64,000 nt of DNA from Aureispira sp. CCB-QB1 (GCF_000724545.1 NZ_JHBV01000043.1:1-64000), one strand, 5' to 3'. Counted from the first letter of the stretch, positions 7,950 to 17,400 are shown. Notes: generated from the letters alone by a model not told the origin. Translations and numbers: made by a program.

Positions 7950-10139
7950 ATGCGAGCAATATTCTTATTAATACTATTCATTACTTTTTCTAATGTTCTC
8001 CTAGCTCAAAAAGCGAAAAAGGAAAAAGCAGATGAAAACGAAGTTAGCAATGGAACACAGTTTTTGATTGAAAACTTGGTAGAAGATAGTGATGGTGAAA
8101 ATTTTGATTTTGGAACTCAGTTTGAATATCTAGAAGCTTATGAACGAGATCCTCTAGATATTAACAATGCAACAGAACAAGAATTGACGGCTTTTGGATT
8201 GTTCTCTGCAATTCAAATACAAGCCTTATTGTTGTACCGCAAACGCTTTGGGCAAATTTACTCTTTATACGAACTACAAGGTGTGCCGACTTTTGATGTG
8301 AAAACAATTGTTCGATTGACTCCTTATATAACTGTATCGGCAACTAAAGAGCAAGAAAAAATGAATTTTGGAAGGATGTTGAAATATAGTAGACATCAAA
8401 TTTTTGCTCGTTATCAACGAATCTTAGAACAACAAAAAGGATACAAACCTTTAGAGCCAGGAGAAACAGGAACGCGTTACTTGGGGTCACCTGATAAGTT
8501 TTATTTTAGATATAGAATGACTTATAAAGATAGAATGAGTTTTGGAGTTACGATGGAAAAAGATGCTGGAGAAGAATTTTTTACTGGATCAAATCCTCAA
8601 GGCTTTGACTACTATTCTGGTCACTTTTATCTGAAGAAGGTTTCTAAGCATGTTCACAGTATTGCTTTGGGAGATTTTCAAGTATACTTTGGGCAAGGAT
8701 TAACTATTTGGGGAGGCTTTGGTATTCGAAAAGGAGCTCAAGTGTTGAATGTCAAACGTATTTCGTTGCCCATACGACCTTACACCTCGGTCAACGAGGC
8801 GTTGTTTATGAGGGGGGCTGCTGGGCATTTCCAGTTTTTAAAGAACAAGAATTTAGAAGTGACGGTTTTTGGATCGTATCGCCAACGAGATGCCAACTTA
8901 AACCCCATTATAGATTCTTTGATAGGAGACTTGGATTTTGCGGTTAGTTCTTTACAAGATATTGGTTTCCATAGAACAGAAAGAGAAGTTGAGGATGAAA
9001 ATTCCATTGGAATTGTTACTTCAGGGGCTAGAATTGGTTATCGTGGTAGAAGTTGGCATGTGGCAGGAAATTTTGTCCACAATTATTTAACCAATGAACT
9101 AAAACGTGAAAATCCTGCTTTGTATCAGCAGTTTAATTTTGCAGGGCGACAAAGTTTTAATGCTAGTTTGGATTATTCATTTAGGTATAGAAATTTGCAG
9201 TTTTTTGGAGAAACAGCAATCAATGGGATAGGAGGTCAAGCAATGTTAGATGATATATCTAAAAAGCCTTTACATGAGGGTTTAATTGCTTTCCTTAAAC
9301 CTGCTAATAGATTAGAAGGTTTAGCAACGGTGAATGCTTTGTTAATAGATCTAGACCCAAGAGTAAGTTTAGCAGCGTTGTATCGTTATTATGATAAATC
9401 TTATTACACCCTTAATGGCAATGCTTTTGCAGAAGGGACGAATGCTAGCAACGAATCGGGCTTGTATTTGGGGGTAGAAACACGCTTAGGAGCAGGGATT
9501 AAACTGAGTACTTACTTTGATGTTTTTCAATTCCCTTGGTTGCGTTATCAAATAGATGCCCCAACAAGGGGATATGAGGTGTTTAGCAAGCTAGAATATT
9601 CACCCAATTATTTTGTTACAATGTATGCTCAATATCGTTTTGAACGCAAAGGGCGAAACTTGTCAGATAATGTGACGAATATTGATCAGATTATCAATCA
9701 CGATAAGCAAAATCTAAGATTTCATTTCAGCTATAATGTTTCTAGTCAATTTGCTTTGCGCTCTCGAATTGAATTCTCGTTCTACCAAAACCAAGAATTT
9801 AATAAAGGATTTATGATTTATCAGGATTTGGTGTTTAAACCTAAGGTTATTCCGCTAAAAGCACAAGTTCGGTTGGCATTTTTTGATACCGATAATTATG
9901 ATACTCGTATTTATGCTTATGAGAATGATGTTCTATATGCCTTTTCTGTACCCGCTTATTCAGGCAGAGGTTTGAGATATTATTTTAATTTGAGTTATCG
10001 AATTAATCGCAATTTTAGCGTTTGGTTTCGCTTCTCTCAAACCTACTTCACAGATAGAGACGTTATTAGCTCAGGATTGAATGAAATAGAGGGACGCACA
10101 CGGTCTGAGATAAAAGTACAATTGAGGGCAAAATTTTAA
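7950..10139 (+). CDS. outer-membrane beta-barrel protein with helix-hairpin-helix (ComEA-like) domain
   Basis: A 729-residue protein with a signal peptide (residues 1-19, ending LLAQ). Residues ~67-128 hold two ComEA-like helix-hairpin-helix units: DINNATEQEL then FGQIYSLYELQGV and VKTIVRLTPYI. The rest is rich in alternating aromatic strands and ends KVQLRAKF, with the terminal phenylalanine typical of outer-membrane barrels. HhH units normally bind DNA non-specifically, so exposure on the periplasmic side of a barrel is intriguing. Bacteroidota often pair this family with a PorV/PorQ-like gene, as here. Role unknown; DNA binding or uptake is inference. Confidence 0.82.
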   Translation: MRAIFLLILFITFSNVLLAQKAKKEKADENEVSNGTQFLIENLVEDSDGENFDFGTQFEYLEAYERDPLDINNATEQELTAFGLFSAIQIQALLLYRKRFGQIYSLYELQGVPTFDVKTIVRLTPYITVSATKEQEKMNFGRMLKYSRHQIFARYQRILEQQKGYKPLEPGETGTRYLGSPDKFYFRYRMTYKDRMSFGVTMEKDAGEEFFTGSNPQGFDYYSGHFYLKKVSKHVHSIALGDFQVYFGQGLTIWGGFGIRKGAQVLNVKRISLPIRPYTSVNEALFMRGAAGHFQFLKNKNLEVTVFGSYRQRDANLNPIIDSLIGDLDFAVSSLQDIGFHRTEREVEDENSIGIVTSGARIGYRGRSWHVAGNFVHNYLTNELKRENPALYQQFNFAGRQSFNASLDYSFRYRNLQFFGETAINGIGGQAMLDDISKKPLHEGLIAFLKPANRLEGLATVNALLIDLDPRVSLAALYRYYDKSYYTLNGNAFAEGTNASNESGLYLGVETRLGAGIKLSTYFDVFQFPWLRYQIDAPTRGYEVFSKLEYSPNYFVTMYAQYRFERKGRNLSDNVTNIDQIINHDKQNLRFHFSYNVSSQFALRSRIEFSFYQNQEFNKGFMIYQDLVFKPKVIPLKAQVRLAFFDTDNYDTRIYAYENDVLYAFSVPAYSGRGLRYYFNLSYRINRNFSVWFRFSQTYFTDRDVISSGLNEIEGRTRSEIKVQLRAKF

Positions 10140-10239
10140 AAAATTGAATTAAATACTTGCTTTATATTTTGAAATAGATTTATATTAGTGATCTTAGAAA
10201 CACGTATTTGAATATTACTATTTAAAAAGCTGAGAAGCG

Positions 10240-10581
10240 ATGAACAAGCCTAAAGTAATTAAGAGTTACGAAAACTTATCAGAGGAACTTTTGGAGCAAG
10301 TTAAATTGACTTATCCTAGAGGTTTTGCACGCCATTTGGTGTCTTTTTCAGACGCAAAGGGAATTAGACAAAAAGGACTTCCTTTTGAAACAGAAGATAA
10401 ATATTATTTGATTAAAATGTCTCCAGCAAAAGCTAAGAATATTATTGCTGACGATGATGATTTTGATGATGATGGTAATCTAAAAACAAAAGTAAGAGAT
10501 AAATATATGGACAATCAGGATGACTTGGAGTTCCTAGATTCGAATAATAATGAAGATAATAATTTTGATATAGAAATTTAG
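10240..10581 (+). CDS. conserved hypothetical protein with acidic tail
   Basis: A 113-residue cytoplasmic protein. The first ~70 residues (SYENLSEELLEQVKLTYPRGF... LPFETEDKYYLIKM) form a conserved-looking domain that I recall from many Bacteroidota genomes without a function. Residues ~75-113 are a very acidic, low-complexity tail (DDDDFDDDG, NNNEDNN) suggestive of a disordered or metal/protein-binding extension. It is followed by a strong terminator and is probably monocistronic. Confidence 0.75.
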   Translation: MNKPKVIKSYENLSEELLEQVKLTYPRGFARHLVSFSDAKGIRQKGLPFETEDKYYLIKMSPAKAKNIIADDDDFDDDGNLKTKVRDKYMDNQDDLEFLDSNNNEDNNFDIEI

Positions 10582-10606
10582 TCTTACTCTTAAGTAGACT
10601 TACGGT

Positions 10607-10654
10607 GCATTATCTCAATGTTGCTTAGCGTTGAGATAATGCGCTTTTTTTTTT
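10607..10654 (+). terminator. intrinsic terminator
   Basis: A 12-bp perfect stem GCATTATCTCAA / TTGAGATAATGC (10607-10618, 10631-10642) followed by GC and ten T residues, 26 bp past the preceding gene. Confidence 0.9.
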
Positions 10655-10717
10655 GCCTAATCTTGACTGATAATAGGAGAATCGTGTTTGTCTCTGTTAT
10701 GCGATATCCTTTATTTA

Positions 10718-11392
10718 TCAGATAAAAAATGTTGATTTGATTCGATAAAAGAGTAGCGTTTCATAGATCGATTTAACAACCATAAGAATGGTCATTAGCA
10801 AAATAGGGCTACTGATGCTCAAAAAATGATGGGCTGCCCAAAGTAGTAAAAACCAAAGATAGTGTGCTATAAATTGGCTAGGGTGAATCATGATTTTTGT
10901 TTGTAAAGGCATCGTTTCAATAGAAGGACGAATCCCTCTGCGTTCTAATATAAAGGGGGGAAGTAGATAGGCCAACAAAAACACAACAGTTAATAATAAC
11001 AAACTACTATTCCATAATTGCAGTGGCATCTGAGCTAAGGTCTGGAGTACACCTGATGAGGTATCCCATGTATCTACTTGTCCTAAGCGGATGATAAAAA
11101 TTAAGGCGAAATAGTGCAAAATTAGCGTGTAAATAGAAATCCCTATGACTTTTAACGCAGGAGTGCGAAATTCGGGGAGGTGTTGATAGCCTGGACGTCC
11201 ATATTTTAGGGGAATAATGATTTTTAGATAAATTAAAACAACTATGGCGGAGATTAATTCTAGCCAAACCAAGAATAACGTTTCAAACAAGGTCCATCCC
11301 AGTAAAGAAACGCCAATTAGTAAAAAAATATTATTGATAAAAATGGAGTAAAATTCAAACTTTTGAATGGATTCTGGTGTTATCTTATTCAT
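10718..11392 (-). CDS. polytopic membrane protein, DUF6498-like
   Basis: A 224-residue integral membrane protein with about six hydrophobic segments (near residues 15-38, 42-60, 85-105, 120-150, 170-190, 195-215). Sequence such as GWTLFETLFLVWLELI is typical of the uncharacterised DUF6498 family, the best match I can suggest from memory. No catalytic motif is visible. The gene is divergent from mqnE, with 251 bp between. Confidence 0.65.
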   Translation of the reverse strand: MNKITPESIQKFEFYSIFINNIFLLIGVSLLGWTLFETLFLVWLELISAIVVLIYLKIIIPLKYGRPGYQHLPEFRTPALKVIGISIYTLILHYFALIFIIRLGQVDTWDTSSGVLQTLAQMPLQLWNSSLLLLTVVFLLAYLLPPFILERRGIRPSIETMPLQTKIMIHPSQFIAHYLWFLLLWAAHHFLSISSPILLMTILMVVKSIYETLLFYRIKSTFFI

Positions 11393-11461
11393 AGATGGAT
11401 AGAACTTTCACTTTTTTCTGAAAGTTTTAAAATTTATATTTCGACTAAGCCAAATTATTTG

Positions 11462-11469
11462 TACATTTG
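11462..11469 (+). promoter_or_regulatory. possible -7 element upstream of mqnE
   Basis: TACATTTG matches the Bacteroidota -7 consensus TAnnTTTG. No convincing -33 TTG lies at the right distance, and the leader to the mqnE ATG would be about 170 nt, so this is a weak call. Confidence 0.25.
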
Positions 11470-11643
11470 TTAAGCAATGGTTTGCTACAAACCTACTCCC
11501 AAACGCTAATTTAATTACAAAAAAGATTAACGGAGTAGTAGCAAATTCATCGATCTTTGTGAGTTGCTCAAGCATAATCAATTGACAACACAAATGCAAC
11601 GCTTCTTAAAATAAACAGGCATAGTAACCTAAAAAAATAATAG

Positions 11644-12840
11644 ATGGACAAAAATATAAATGTTCTGCTCCAAGATGAAACATTGGACAAAGAATTACAA
11701 AAAATAGCGCAAAAGGTAAGTAATCAAGAGCGAGTATCTGATGAGGATGCTCTGTATTTGTATGAAAAAGCTCCATTGGGATATTTAGGTGTTTTAGCCA
11801 ATTATATACGAGAAAGAAAGCATGGTGATAAGACTTATTTCAATCGAAACTTTCACATGGAGCCTACCAATGTTTGTGTGTACACCTGCACTTTTTGTTC
11901 GTATTCAAGATTGATAAAAAAACGTTCGGAAGGTTGGGAGTTGACACACGATGAGATGTTGGATATCGTCAAAAAATATGATGATAAGCCTGTGACAGAG
12001 GTGCACATTGTAGGAGGGGTGCTGCCACAATACGATTACAATTTTTACCTCCAATTATTCAAGGCGATCAAAGAACATCGTCCAGAATTGCACATCAAGG
12101 GCTTGACTCCTGTAGAGTATCACTATGTTTTTAAGAAGGCAAAGGTGTCGTACGAAGAAGGAATGAAAGCGATGGTAGAAGCTGGTTTGGACTCGATGCC
12201 AGGTGGAGGAGCAGAAATATTTGATCCAGAGATTCGAGAACAAATTGCCCGTGGAAAATGTGATGCCGATCAATGGTTGGAAATTCACAAAATACTTCAC
12301 AATTTAGGCAAACACTCTAATGCAACGATGTTGTACGGACACATAGAGGAATACAAGCATCGAGTGGACCATATGGCAAGATTAAGAGCGTTGCAAGACG
12401 AAACAGGAGGATTTCAAACGTTTATTCCTCTCAAATTTAGAAATAAAAACAACGAGCTGTCGCATTTGGAAGAAGTGTCTGCTGTAGAAGATTTGAGAAA
12501 CTATGCTATAGGTAGAATTTATTTGGATAACTTTGATCATGTAAAAGCGTACTGGCCAATGATTGGACGTACTACCGCTCAGCTATCTTTGGCTTTTGGT
12601 GTGAATGATATTGATGGAACAATTGATGATACCACTAAGATCTATTCAATGGCAGGGTCGGAAGAACAATCTCCTAGTTTAAATACGCAGCAATTGGTAG
12701 AACTTATAAAAGCAGTTGACAGACATCCGATAGAAAGGGATACTGTTTATAATGTCATACAAGACTACATGGACTATGATTTTAGTAAAGATGAAGATAG
12801 TTTAGTTGGCTTTTTAGAATTACCAGTAATACAAAAATAA
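11644..12840 (+). CDS. mqnE: aminofutalosine synthase (radical SAM)
   Basis: Radical SAM enzyme of the futalosine menaquinone pathway; it makes 6-amino-6-deoxyfutalosine from SAM and the enolpyruvyl-benzoate made by MqnA. It is 398 residues. The CxxxCxxC iron-sulfur motif is intact at Cys78, Cys82 and Cys85 (CVYTCTFC). Downstream, HIVGG, LTPVEYHY and MPGGGAEI segments are diagnostic of MqnE as distinct from MqnC. It is followed by a histidine phosphatase and mqnA on the same strand. This tells us the organism makes menaquinone by the futalosine and not the classical Men route. Confidence 0.95.
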   Translation: MDKNINVLLQDETLDKELQKIAQKVSNQERVSDEDALYLYEKAPLGYLGVLANYIRERKHGDKTYFNRNFHMEPTNVCVYTCTFCSYSRLIKKRSEGWELTHDEMLDIVKKYDDKPVTEVHIVGGVLPQYDYNFYLQLFKAIKEHRPELHIKGLTPVEYHYVFKKAKVSYEEGMKAMVEAGLDSMPGGGAEIFDPEIREQIARGKCDADQWLEIHKILHNLGKHSNATMLYGHIEEYKHRVDHMARLRALQDETGGFQTFIPLKFRNKNNELSHLEEVSAVEDLRNYAIGRIYLDNFDHVKAYWPMIGRTTAQLSLAFGVNDIDGTIDDTTKIYSMAGSEEQSPSLNTQQLVELIKAVDRHPIERDTVYNVIQDYMDYDFSKDEDSLVGFLELPVIQK

Positions 12841-12977
12841 TCTTGACGCTTTGATAACAGTACTTTCTGTATTGATGTCGACTTATTTAATTGTAAATTC
12901 AAACATATCAAAATACTCTAACAGTTAGTATTGAATAGATATTACGGTTATCGAAGCTATGCAAGTCTTACACCCTT

Positions 12978-13586
12978 ATGGAAATTTACTTATATAGACA
13001 TGGTCAAACCTTGTACAATACTCAAGGCATTATTCAAGGGCGAGGGGTCGATTCTTCTTTGAATGAAACAGGAGCGGCACAAGCACAAGCCTTTTTTGAG
13101 GTATACAAAGACGTGGCATTTGACCGATTGATTACCTCTACTTTGAAACGAACACAAGAAACGGCTCGCCCATTTGAAGCATTGGGTATTCCAACAGAAC
13201 GCCGTAGCGATTTAGATGAAATCGGATGGGGAGAGTGGGAAGGCAAGAAGGCTGATAAAGCCATGCATGAAGCTTATTTGGGGCTGCTGCAAGCATGGGC
13301 AGAAGGCGACTATCAAAAGAGTTTGGTAGGAGGAGATAGTGCGGCAGATATGGGGTTACGATTGACAGGGTTTATGAATTACTTAAGAACGCTAAACGAT
13401 CAAAAAGTACTCGTTTGTACTCATGGAGGATGCATGGCTTACTTAATGGCTATTTTGCAAGGACAACCATTATCCTATATGCCTAAATACAAACACAAAA
13501 ATACAGGTCTTTGTTTGTTTCATTATGATGGCACCAATTTCCACTTAAAATTACAAGACGACATTTCTCATTTAAACAATAAATAA
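12978..13586 (+). CDS. histidine phosphatase family protein (phosphoglycerate mutase-like)
   Basis: A 202-residue cytoplasmic phosphatase with the phosphohistidine motif YRHGQT (His8) at the N-terminus, a second histidine in VCTHGGCM and the conserved GWGEWEGK segment with its acid. The fold is that of cobalamin phosphatase CobC and broad-specificity PhoE-type enzymes. It lies between mqnE and mqnA, and its stop is one base before the mqnA TTG start, so it is translationally coupled to a menaquinone gene. Whether it works in that pathway is inference; the substrate cannot be told. Confidence 0.88.
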   Translation: MEIYLYRHGQTLYNTQGIIQGRGVDSSLNETGAAQAQAFFEVYKDVAFDRLITSTLKRTQETARPFEALGIPTERRSDLDEIGWGEWEGKKADKAMHEAYLGLLQAWAEGDYQKSLVGGDSAADMGLRLTGFMNYLRTLNDQKVLVCTHGGCMAYLMAILQGQPLSYMPKYKHKNTGLCLFHYDGTNFHLKLQDDISHLNNK

Positions 13587-13587
13587 C

Positions 13588-14358
13588 TTGAAGCAGCCAC
13601 TTAAAATTTCCGCCGTTTCTTATCTCAATACAAAGCCATTTTTGTATGGTTTGTTCCAATCTGGATTAGAGCAATCAATTGATTTAAGTTTAGATATCCC
13701 CTCTGAATGTGCCCGTAAGCTTATTGCAGGCGAAGTCGATCTGGGATTAATTCCTGTTGCTGTTATTCCTCAACTCCAAACACCACATATTATTTCTGAT
13801 TTTTGTATTGGAACGGAAGGTGCTGTGAAAACGGTTTGTATTTATTCGAACTGCCCAATTGAAGAAATTACCCATTTGTACCTAGATTATCAGTCTAGAA
13901 CCTCTGTTGCATTGACGCGTTATTTAGTAGCTAATTACTGGAAAATCAACCCACAATTTATCAATGCCAAGGCAGGTTTTGAAAGTAAGATTAAGCATAA
14001 GACTGCTGCTTTAATTATAGGAGACCGCACCATAGATATGGAGGTGGTGTATCCTTATGTTTACGATTTGGGAGAAATTTGGAAGAAACATACCGATTTG
14101 CCTTTTGTGTTTGCGGCTTGGGTTAGTAATGTCGAATTGCCAACTTCTTTTCTCAAACAATTTAACAAGGCATTACAGGAGGGGATTCAAAAACGACATC
14201 AAGTGGCACAGTTGTTCCAATCTAGCTACCTTAATTTCAATGTGCATGATTATTATTACAAATACATTGATTATAAATTAACCTCCCAAAAACGCCAAGC
14301 TTTGGATTTATTTTTGAACTATATTGAGCCCAAACGGGAGGTCTTGCAAAGCCAATAA
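13588..14358 (+). CDS. mqnA: chorismate dehydratase of the futalosine menaquinone pathway
   Basis: Converts chorismate to 3-[(1-carboxyvinyl)oxy]benzoate, the first step of the futalosine route. The 256-residue protein begins with the family pattern ISAVSYLNTKPFLYGL and continues with DIPSECARKL and DLGLIPVAVIP, the substrate-binding parts of this periplasmic-binding-protein fold. The start must be TTG at 13588: no earlier in-frame ATG fits and the family N-terminus is complete. It begins one base after the phosphatase stop, indicating coupled translation. mqnE is two genes upstream; mqnB and mqnC are not in the window. Confidence 0.93.
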   Translation: MKQPLKISAVSYLNTKPFLYGLFQSGLEQSIDLSLDIPSECARKLIAGEVDLGLIPVAVIPQLQTPHIISDFCIGTEGAVKTVCIYSNCPIEEITHLYLDYQSRTSVALTRYLVANYWKINPQFINAKAGFESKIKHKTAALIIGDRTIDMEVVYPYVYDLGEIWKKHTDLPFVFAAWVSNVELPTSFLKQFNKALQEGIQKRHQVAQLFQSSYLNFNVHDYYYKYIDYKLTSQKRQALDLFLNYIEPKREVLQSQ

Positions 14359-14382
14359 AACAGACAAGTACCGCAAACGGCA

Positions 14383-14898
14383 TTATTTGACTTTTGCTTT
14401 TAATAACTTACGCAACTGGCGCTCCAATTTTGCGTTGCTAGGAGGCAACGCATCGTTGTTGACAATTTGCCCATCTTTGCCAATAATCATGTAATGTGGG
14501 ATAGAATAAATATAGAAAAATTTTAAAAATTCAATCATTTCATCTTGATTTCTACGATAGTGTTGCCCTTTTGTTTGAATTTTTAGGTTTTCCATGCTTT
14601 TTTTCCACGCAGCTTCATTTTTGTCAATCGAAATGTAAACAAAAACAATGTCTTCGCCTTGTAAGTTTTGATGTAACTTTAGAGAGGCGGGCATTTCTTG
14701 CCGACAAGGACCACACCAACTGGCCCAAAAGTCAATGTAGATAACTTTTCCTTTATTGGCTTTAAAAATTTCTGTAAACGATTTCTCTTCTCCTCCTAAA
14801 GTGACAAATTTATTTTCTTCTACAATCTTTTTAAAGCTCTTTTGAGCATAGCTAAAATTTGCAAGAGCAAAACATAAGATAAGCAATAGATAACGCAT
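14383..14898 (-). CDS. TlpA-type thioredoxin-like thiol-disulfide oxidoreductase
   Basis: A 171-residue exported redoxin. I place the start at 14898, because MRYLLLILCFALANFSYAQ is a clean signal peptide; an ATG at 14934 would add 12 hydrophilic residues in front. The active site WCGPC (Cys62, Cys65) lies in the standard YIDFWASWCGPCRQE context, followed by the VYISID stretch and the cis-proline loop SIPHYMIIGKDG. Such proteins reduce disulfides outside the cytoplasm, often for cytochrome maturation. It is downstream of a VTT membrane protein on the same strand (64 bp from this start), perhaps co-transcribed. Confidence 0.88.
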   Translation of the reverse strand: MRYLLLILCFALANFSYAQKSFKKIVEENKFVTLGGEEKSFTEIFKANKGKVIYIDFWASWCGPCRQEMPASLKLHQNLQGEDIVFVYISIDKNEAAWKKSMENLKIQTKGQHYRRNQDEMIEFLKFFYIYSIPHYMIIGKDGQIVNNDALPPSNAKLERQLRKLLKAKVK

Positions 14899-14962
14899 AA
14901 AAGTATTGTTTTTGTAATGTGACGATTTAGACAATATTGAATAAAGAATTGTAAAAACTGCT

Positions 14963-15544
14963 TTATAAAAAGCTCAAAATATCTTTCCCAAGATACAAAT
15001 AAAGACTTACCAATATAGTCTCTCCTAAAAAGATGCCAGTTATCATAATAGGATATTTCATTTTTACCAACCCTGCCACATAACAAATAATATCTGTCGG
15101 TACAAACGGAAACCAAGCCCATGCCGCAACAAGCCATTTCCCTTGAGGTTTGTTTAGCTGAATACGTGCCTTTTCAATTTTTTGAGGATACTTTTGAGAC
15201 AAGTAGTCTCCGAATCCAATGGCATCTGCAAAATAGTACAGTAGCGTAGCAGAGAACAAGATTCCTAGAATTGATACGATCCCTACCAAGATTAATTTAT
15301 CTGGAAATAAAATAGCTCCTGCAAAGACAAAAGGGGTGCTTGGAAATAAAAAAATCCCTCTCAAAAAAGAGATAATGATATATACCAACCAAACCCAGTG
15401 GTCAAATTTTCTTAAAAAGGAGGACAACTGCTCCGCATTAAATGCAGTAGGGTGAAGAAGGACATAAATTAAAACAAACAGAACCGTGCTAATCCATAAG
15501 TAATTGATAACTTTTTTTATTTGCTTTAAATTAATGAGTGCCAT
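14963..15544 (-). CDS. TVP38/TMEM64 (VTT domain) membrane protein
   Basis: A 193-residue inner-membrane protein with about five hydrophobic segments. The conserved VTT/SNARE-associated Golgi region is visible as FLFPSTPFVFAGAILF and, later, WAWFPFVPTDIICYVAGL, where the proline/glycine pattern is the family hallmark of DedA-related proteins. Relatives act in lipid or small-molecule translocation, but the substrate is unknown. It is followed by the TlpA-like gene on the same strand. Confidence 0.85.
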   Translation of the reverse strand: MALINLKQIKKVINYLWISTVLFVLIYVLLHPTAFNAEQLSSFLRKFDHWVWLVYIIISFLRGIFLFPSTPFVFAGAILFPDKLILVGIVSILGILFSATLLYYFADAIGFGDYLSQKYPQKIEKARIQLNKPQGKWLVAAWAWFPFVPTDIICYVAGLVKMKYPIMITGIFLGETILVSLYLYLGKDILSFL

Positions 15545-16003
15545 TGGGAGAATAAATTGATAAAATGGTTAGAAAGGAATATGCTGTAAAATGACAGTTA
15601 TGGGGTAATTGAAATAGCCATCCTACACGGTGATTTTTTTAATTTGACAATATGGATTTTTTAACAAAGAATAAGCCACAATGCATTACTCTGTTGAAAC
15701 CACGCAGTAGCAGCGAATCGAGCTGTGCGAGCTCACGACCGTAGGGAGTAACAAAGCTAACTAAAAGCGCAGCGCTCACGAAGTATTAACAATAAATACT
15801 AAGAAGATAATTACGAGGCTTCAAACACTTCAATAAAAAAAAATGATTGAAAAGAGTTCCTTTTGATAAACGTTAAATTATTTTTTTTACTATTTCTTCG
15901 ATAAAGTATTGGTTCTTCTAGACAAGGAGGTTAAAAAATGATTATTTTTTTGTAAATTGGCTATAAGTATTAACCAAAAAGTTAAAATCGAAAAACGAAA
16001 AAC
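15545..16003. other. intergenic region with a long modular repeat
   Basis: Between divergent genes. No gene is seen. The modular GTAGCAGCG repeat sits at 15697-15763, preceded by ATTACTCTGTTGA, which resembles an outer arm of the nested inverted-repeat family, and followed by a short palindrome AGCGCAGCGCT. The last ~200 bp should contain the promoter of the first esterase gene. Confidence 0.5.
15707..15763 (+). repeat. long form of the GTAGCAGCG...AGCTAACTA modular repeat
   Basis: Starts GTAGCAGCGAATCGAGC, continues through a cassette GCGAGCTCACGACCGTAGGG and AGTAACAAA, and ends AGCTAACTA. The first ~47 bp match 63894-63940 with about six differences. Short forms elsewhere join the two ends directly without the cassette. 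Confidence 0.75.
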
Positions 16004-17263
16004 ATGCAAAAAATCACTTTTACATTATCGCTTCTATTAGGAGTGTTTATCAGCCTTTCAGCGCAAAATCATCCTACTTGTGACGGGACCCGCTATGTAA
16101 GCGAAGTCTTTACTGCCGTCGATACTACCGCCGATGTTTTATATGGAAATAATACCACGTTTGCGGGGAATAATCAAGACCTCTACATGGATATTTATGA
16201 GCCAATGGGAGATGCTGCAACAATGCGTCCTGCTATTGTTTTGGCTTTTGGAGGTTCTTTTATTAGTGGTCAACGACAAGCCTTAGATGATCTTTGTCGA
16301 TATTATGCTCAACGTGGTTTTGTAGCAGTCACTATTGATTACAGATTGTATGATGGTCCTTTTTTCCCATTTCCAGATTCTGCTGATATGACAGATGTTG
16401 TCATCAAAGCAGTAGGAGATATGAAAGCTGCTGTTCGTTTTTTGAGAGAAGATGCTGCTACTGACAACAAGTATAAAATTGATCCAAATATGATTTTTGT
16501 AGGTGGAATTTCGGCTGGTGGCATTACAGCTGCCCATACCGCTTATGTAGATTCAACAGATAATTTGGCACCAAATGAAATGACAGCAATTAACAACAAT
16601 GGAGGTTTTGAAGGTAATAGTAGTAACAATGTAGGGGTGTATAGTTCCGAAGTACAAGGGGTTGTCAACTTTTCTGGAGCATTGAGGGATGCGGATTATA
16701 TTGGCGCGGGTAGCGTACCTATCTTTTCGGCACACGACGACAACGATGGAACGGTTCCTTATAATGGAGATGATGCTCGAGTATTTGGTATTCCAATTAT
16801 TTATGTGGAAGGAAGTGGGGTAATGCATCCGCAAGCAACTGCCGTAGGGGTGGACAATTTTTTAATTACATTGCCTAATAGTAATGGACATGTGAGCTAC
16901 TTTGGTAATAATGCTGCACAATGGCAAGATACAGTTTTGAATACATCGTCAGAATTTTTGCACGATTATGTTATTTGTCCATTGATTTCTAGTACCAAAG
17001 AATTGTCAAAGGAGTTTATTGCGGCTAATTTTTATCCGAACCCTGCCGACATTGATATGATAATCGCATTTGATAACGTACCATCTAGTTATACAATTAC
17101 TTTGTATGATAATATGGGGAGACAAGTTTTTGAAGAGAAAGCAGTGTTTACCAATCGTTATATCTTAGCCAAAGAGAATTTTGCAACAGGTGTTTATTAT
17201 GTTAATATTCAGTTTGAAGATGCTAAAATAGCACCAATACAATCCAAAGTGATTTTTCGTTAG
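16004..17263 (+). CDS. secreted alpha/beta-hydrolase (esterase-like) with T9SS type A sorting domain
   Basis: A 419-residue exported protein. A signal peptide (residues 1-20, ending LSAQ) leads to an alpha/beta-hydrolase domain: the oxyanion region LAFGGSFISG, the nucleophile elbow GISAG (Ser170), a late acid in HDDNDGTVPY and the probable catalytic histidine in NSNGHVSYF. The last ~80 residues, starting FYPNPADIDM and containing LYDNMGRQVF and GVYYVNI, are a T9SS type A C-terminal sorting domain, so it should be exported and attached to the cell surface or released. The next gene is a paralogue in tandem. Substrate unknown. Confidence 0.88.
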   Translation: MQKITFTLSLLLGVFISLSAQNHPTCDGTRYVSEVFTAVDTTADVLYGNNTTFAGNNQDLYMDIYEPMGDAATMRPAIVLAFGGSFISGQRQALDDLCRYYAQRGFVAVTIDYRLYDGPFFPFPDSADMTDVVIKAVGDMKAAVRFLREDAATDNKYKIDPNMIFVGGISAGGITAAHTAYVDSTDNLAPNEMTAINNNGGFEGNSSNNVGVYSSEVQGVVNFSGALRDADYIGAGSVPIFSAHDDNDGTVPYNGDDARVFGIPIIYVEGSGVMHPQATAVGVDNFLITLPNSNGHVSYFGNNAAQWQDTVLNTSSEFLHDYVICPLISSTKELSKEFIAANFYPNPADIDMIIAFDNVPSSYTITLYDNMGRQVFEEKAVFTNRYILAKENFATGVYYVNIQFEDAKIAPIQSKVIFR

Positions 17264-17347
17264 TTTTTCTTAGAATACTTGTTTGCCAGATGCTTGTGGT
17301 GGCAATGTGATTTTATCGAACGATTTTCAAAAATAAATTGTATCTTA

Positions 17348-17381
17348 ATGTTCTGTCTTTTTTTAGACAGGACATTTTTTT
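17348..17381 (+). terminator. intrinsic terminator between the two esterase genes
   Basis: An 11-bp stem ATGTTCTGTCT / AGACAGGACAT (17348-17358, 17365-17375; one G-T pair) with a T-rich loop and a run of T residues after it. It suggests that the two paralogues are separately transcribed. Confidence 0.8.
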
Positions 17382-17400
17382 ATTTAAACTAGTCTAGCCA

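Noticed and set aside
16283-16834. Minus-strand ORFs within the first esterase gene
   Set aside because: Shadows of a well-supported gene; no start signal or homology.
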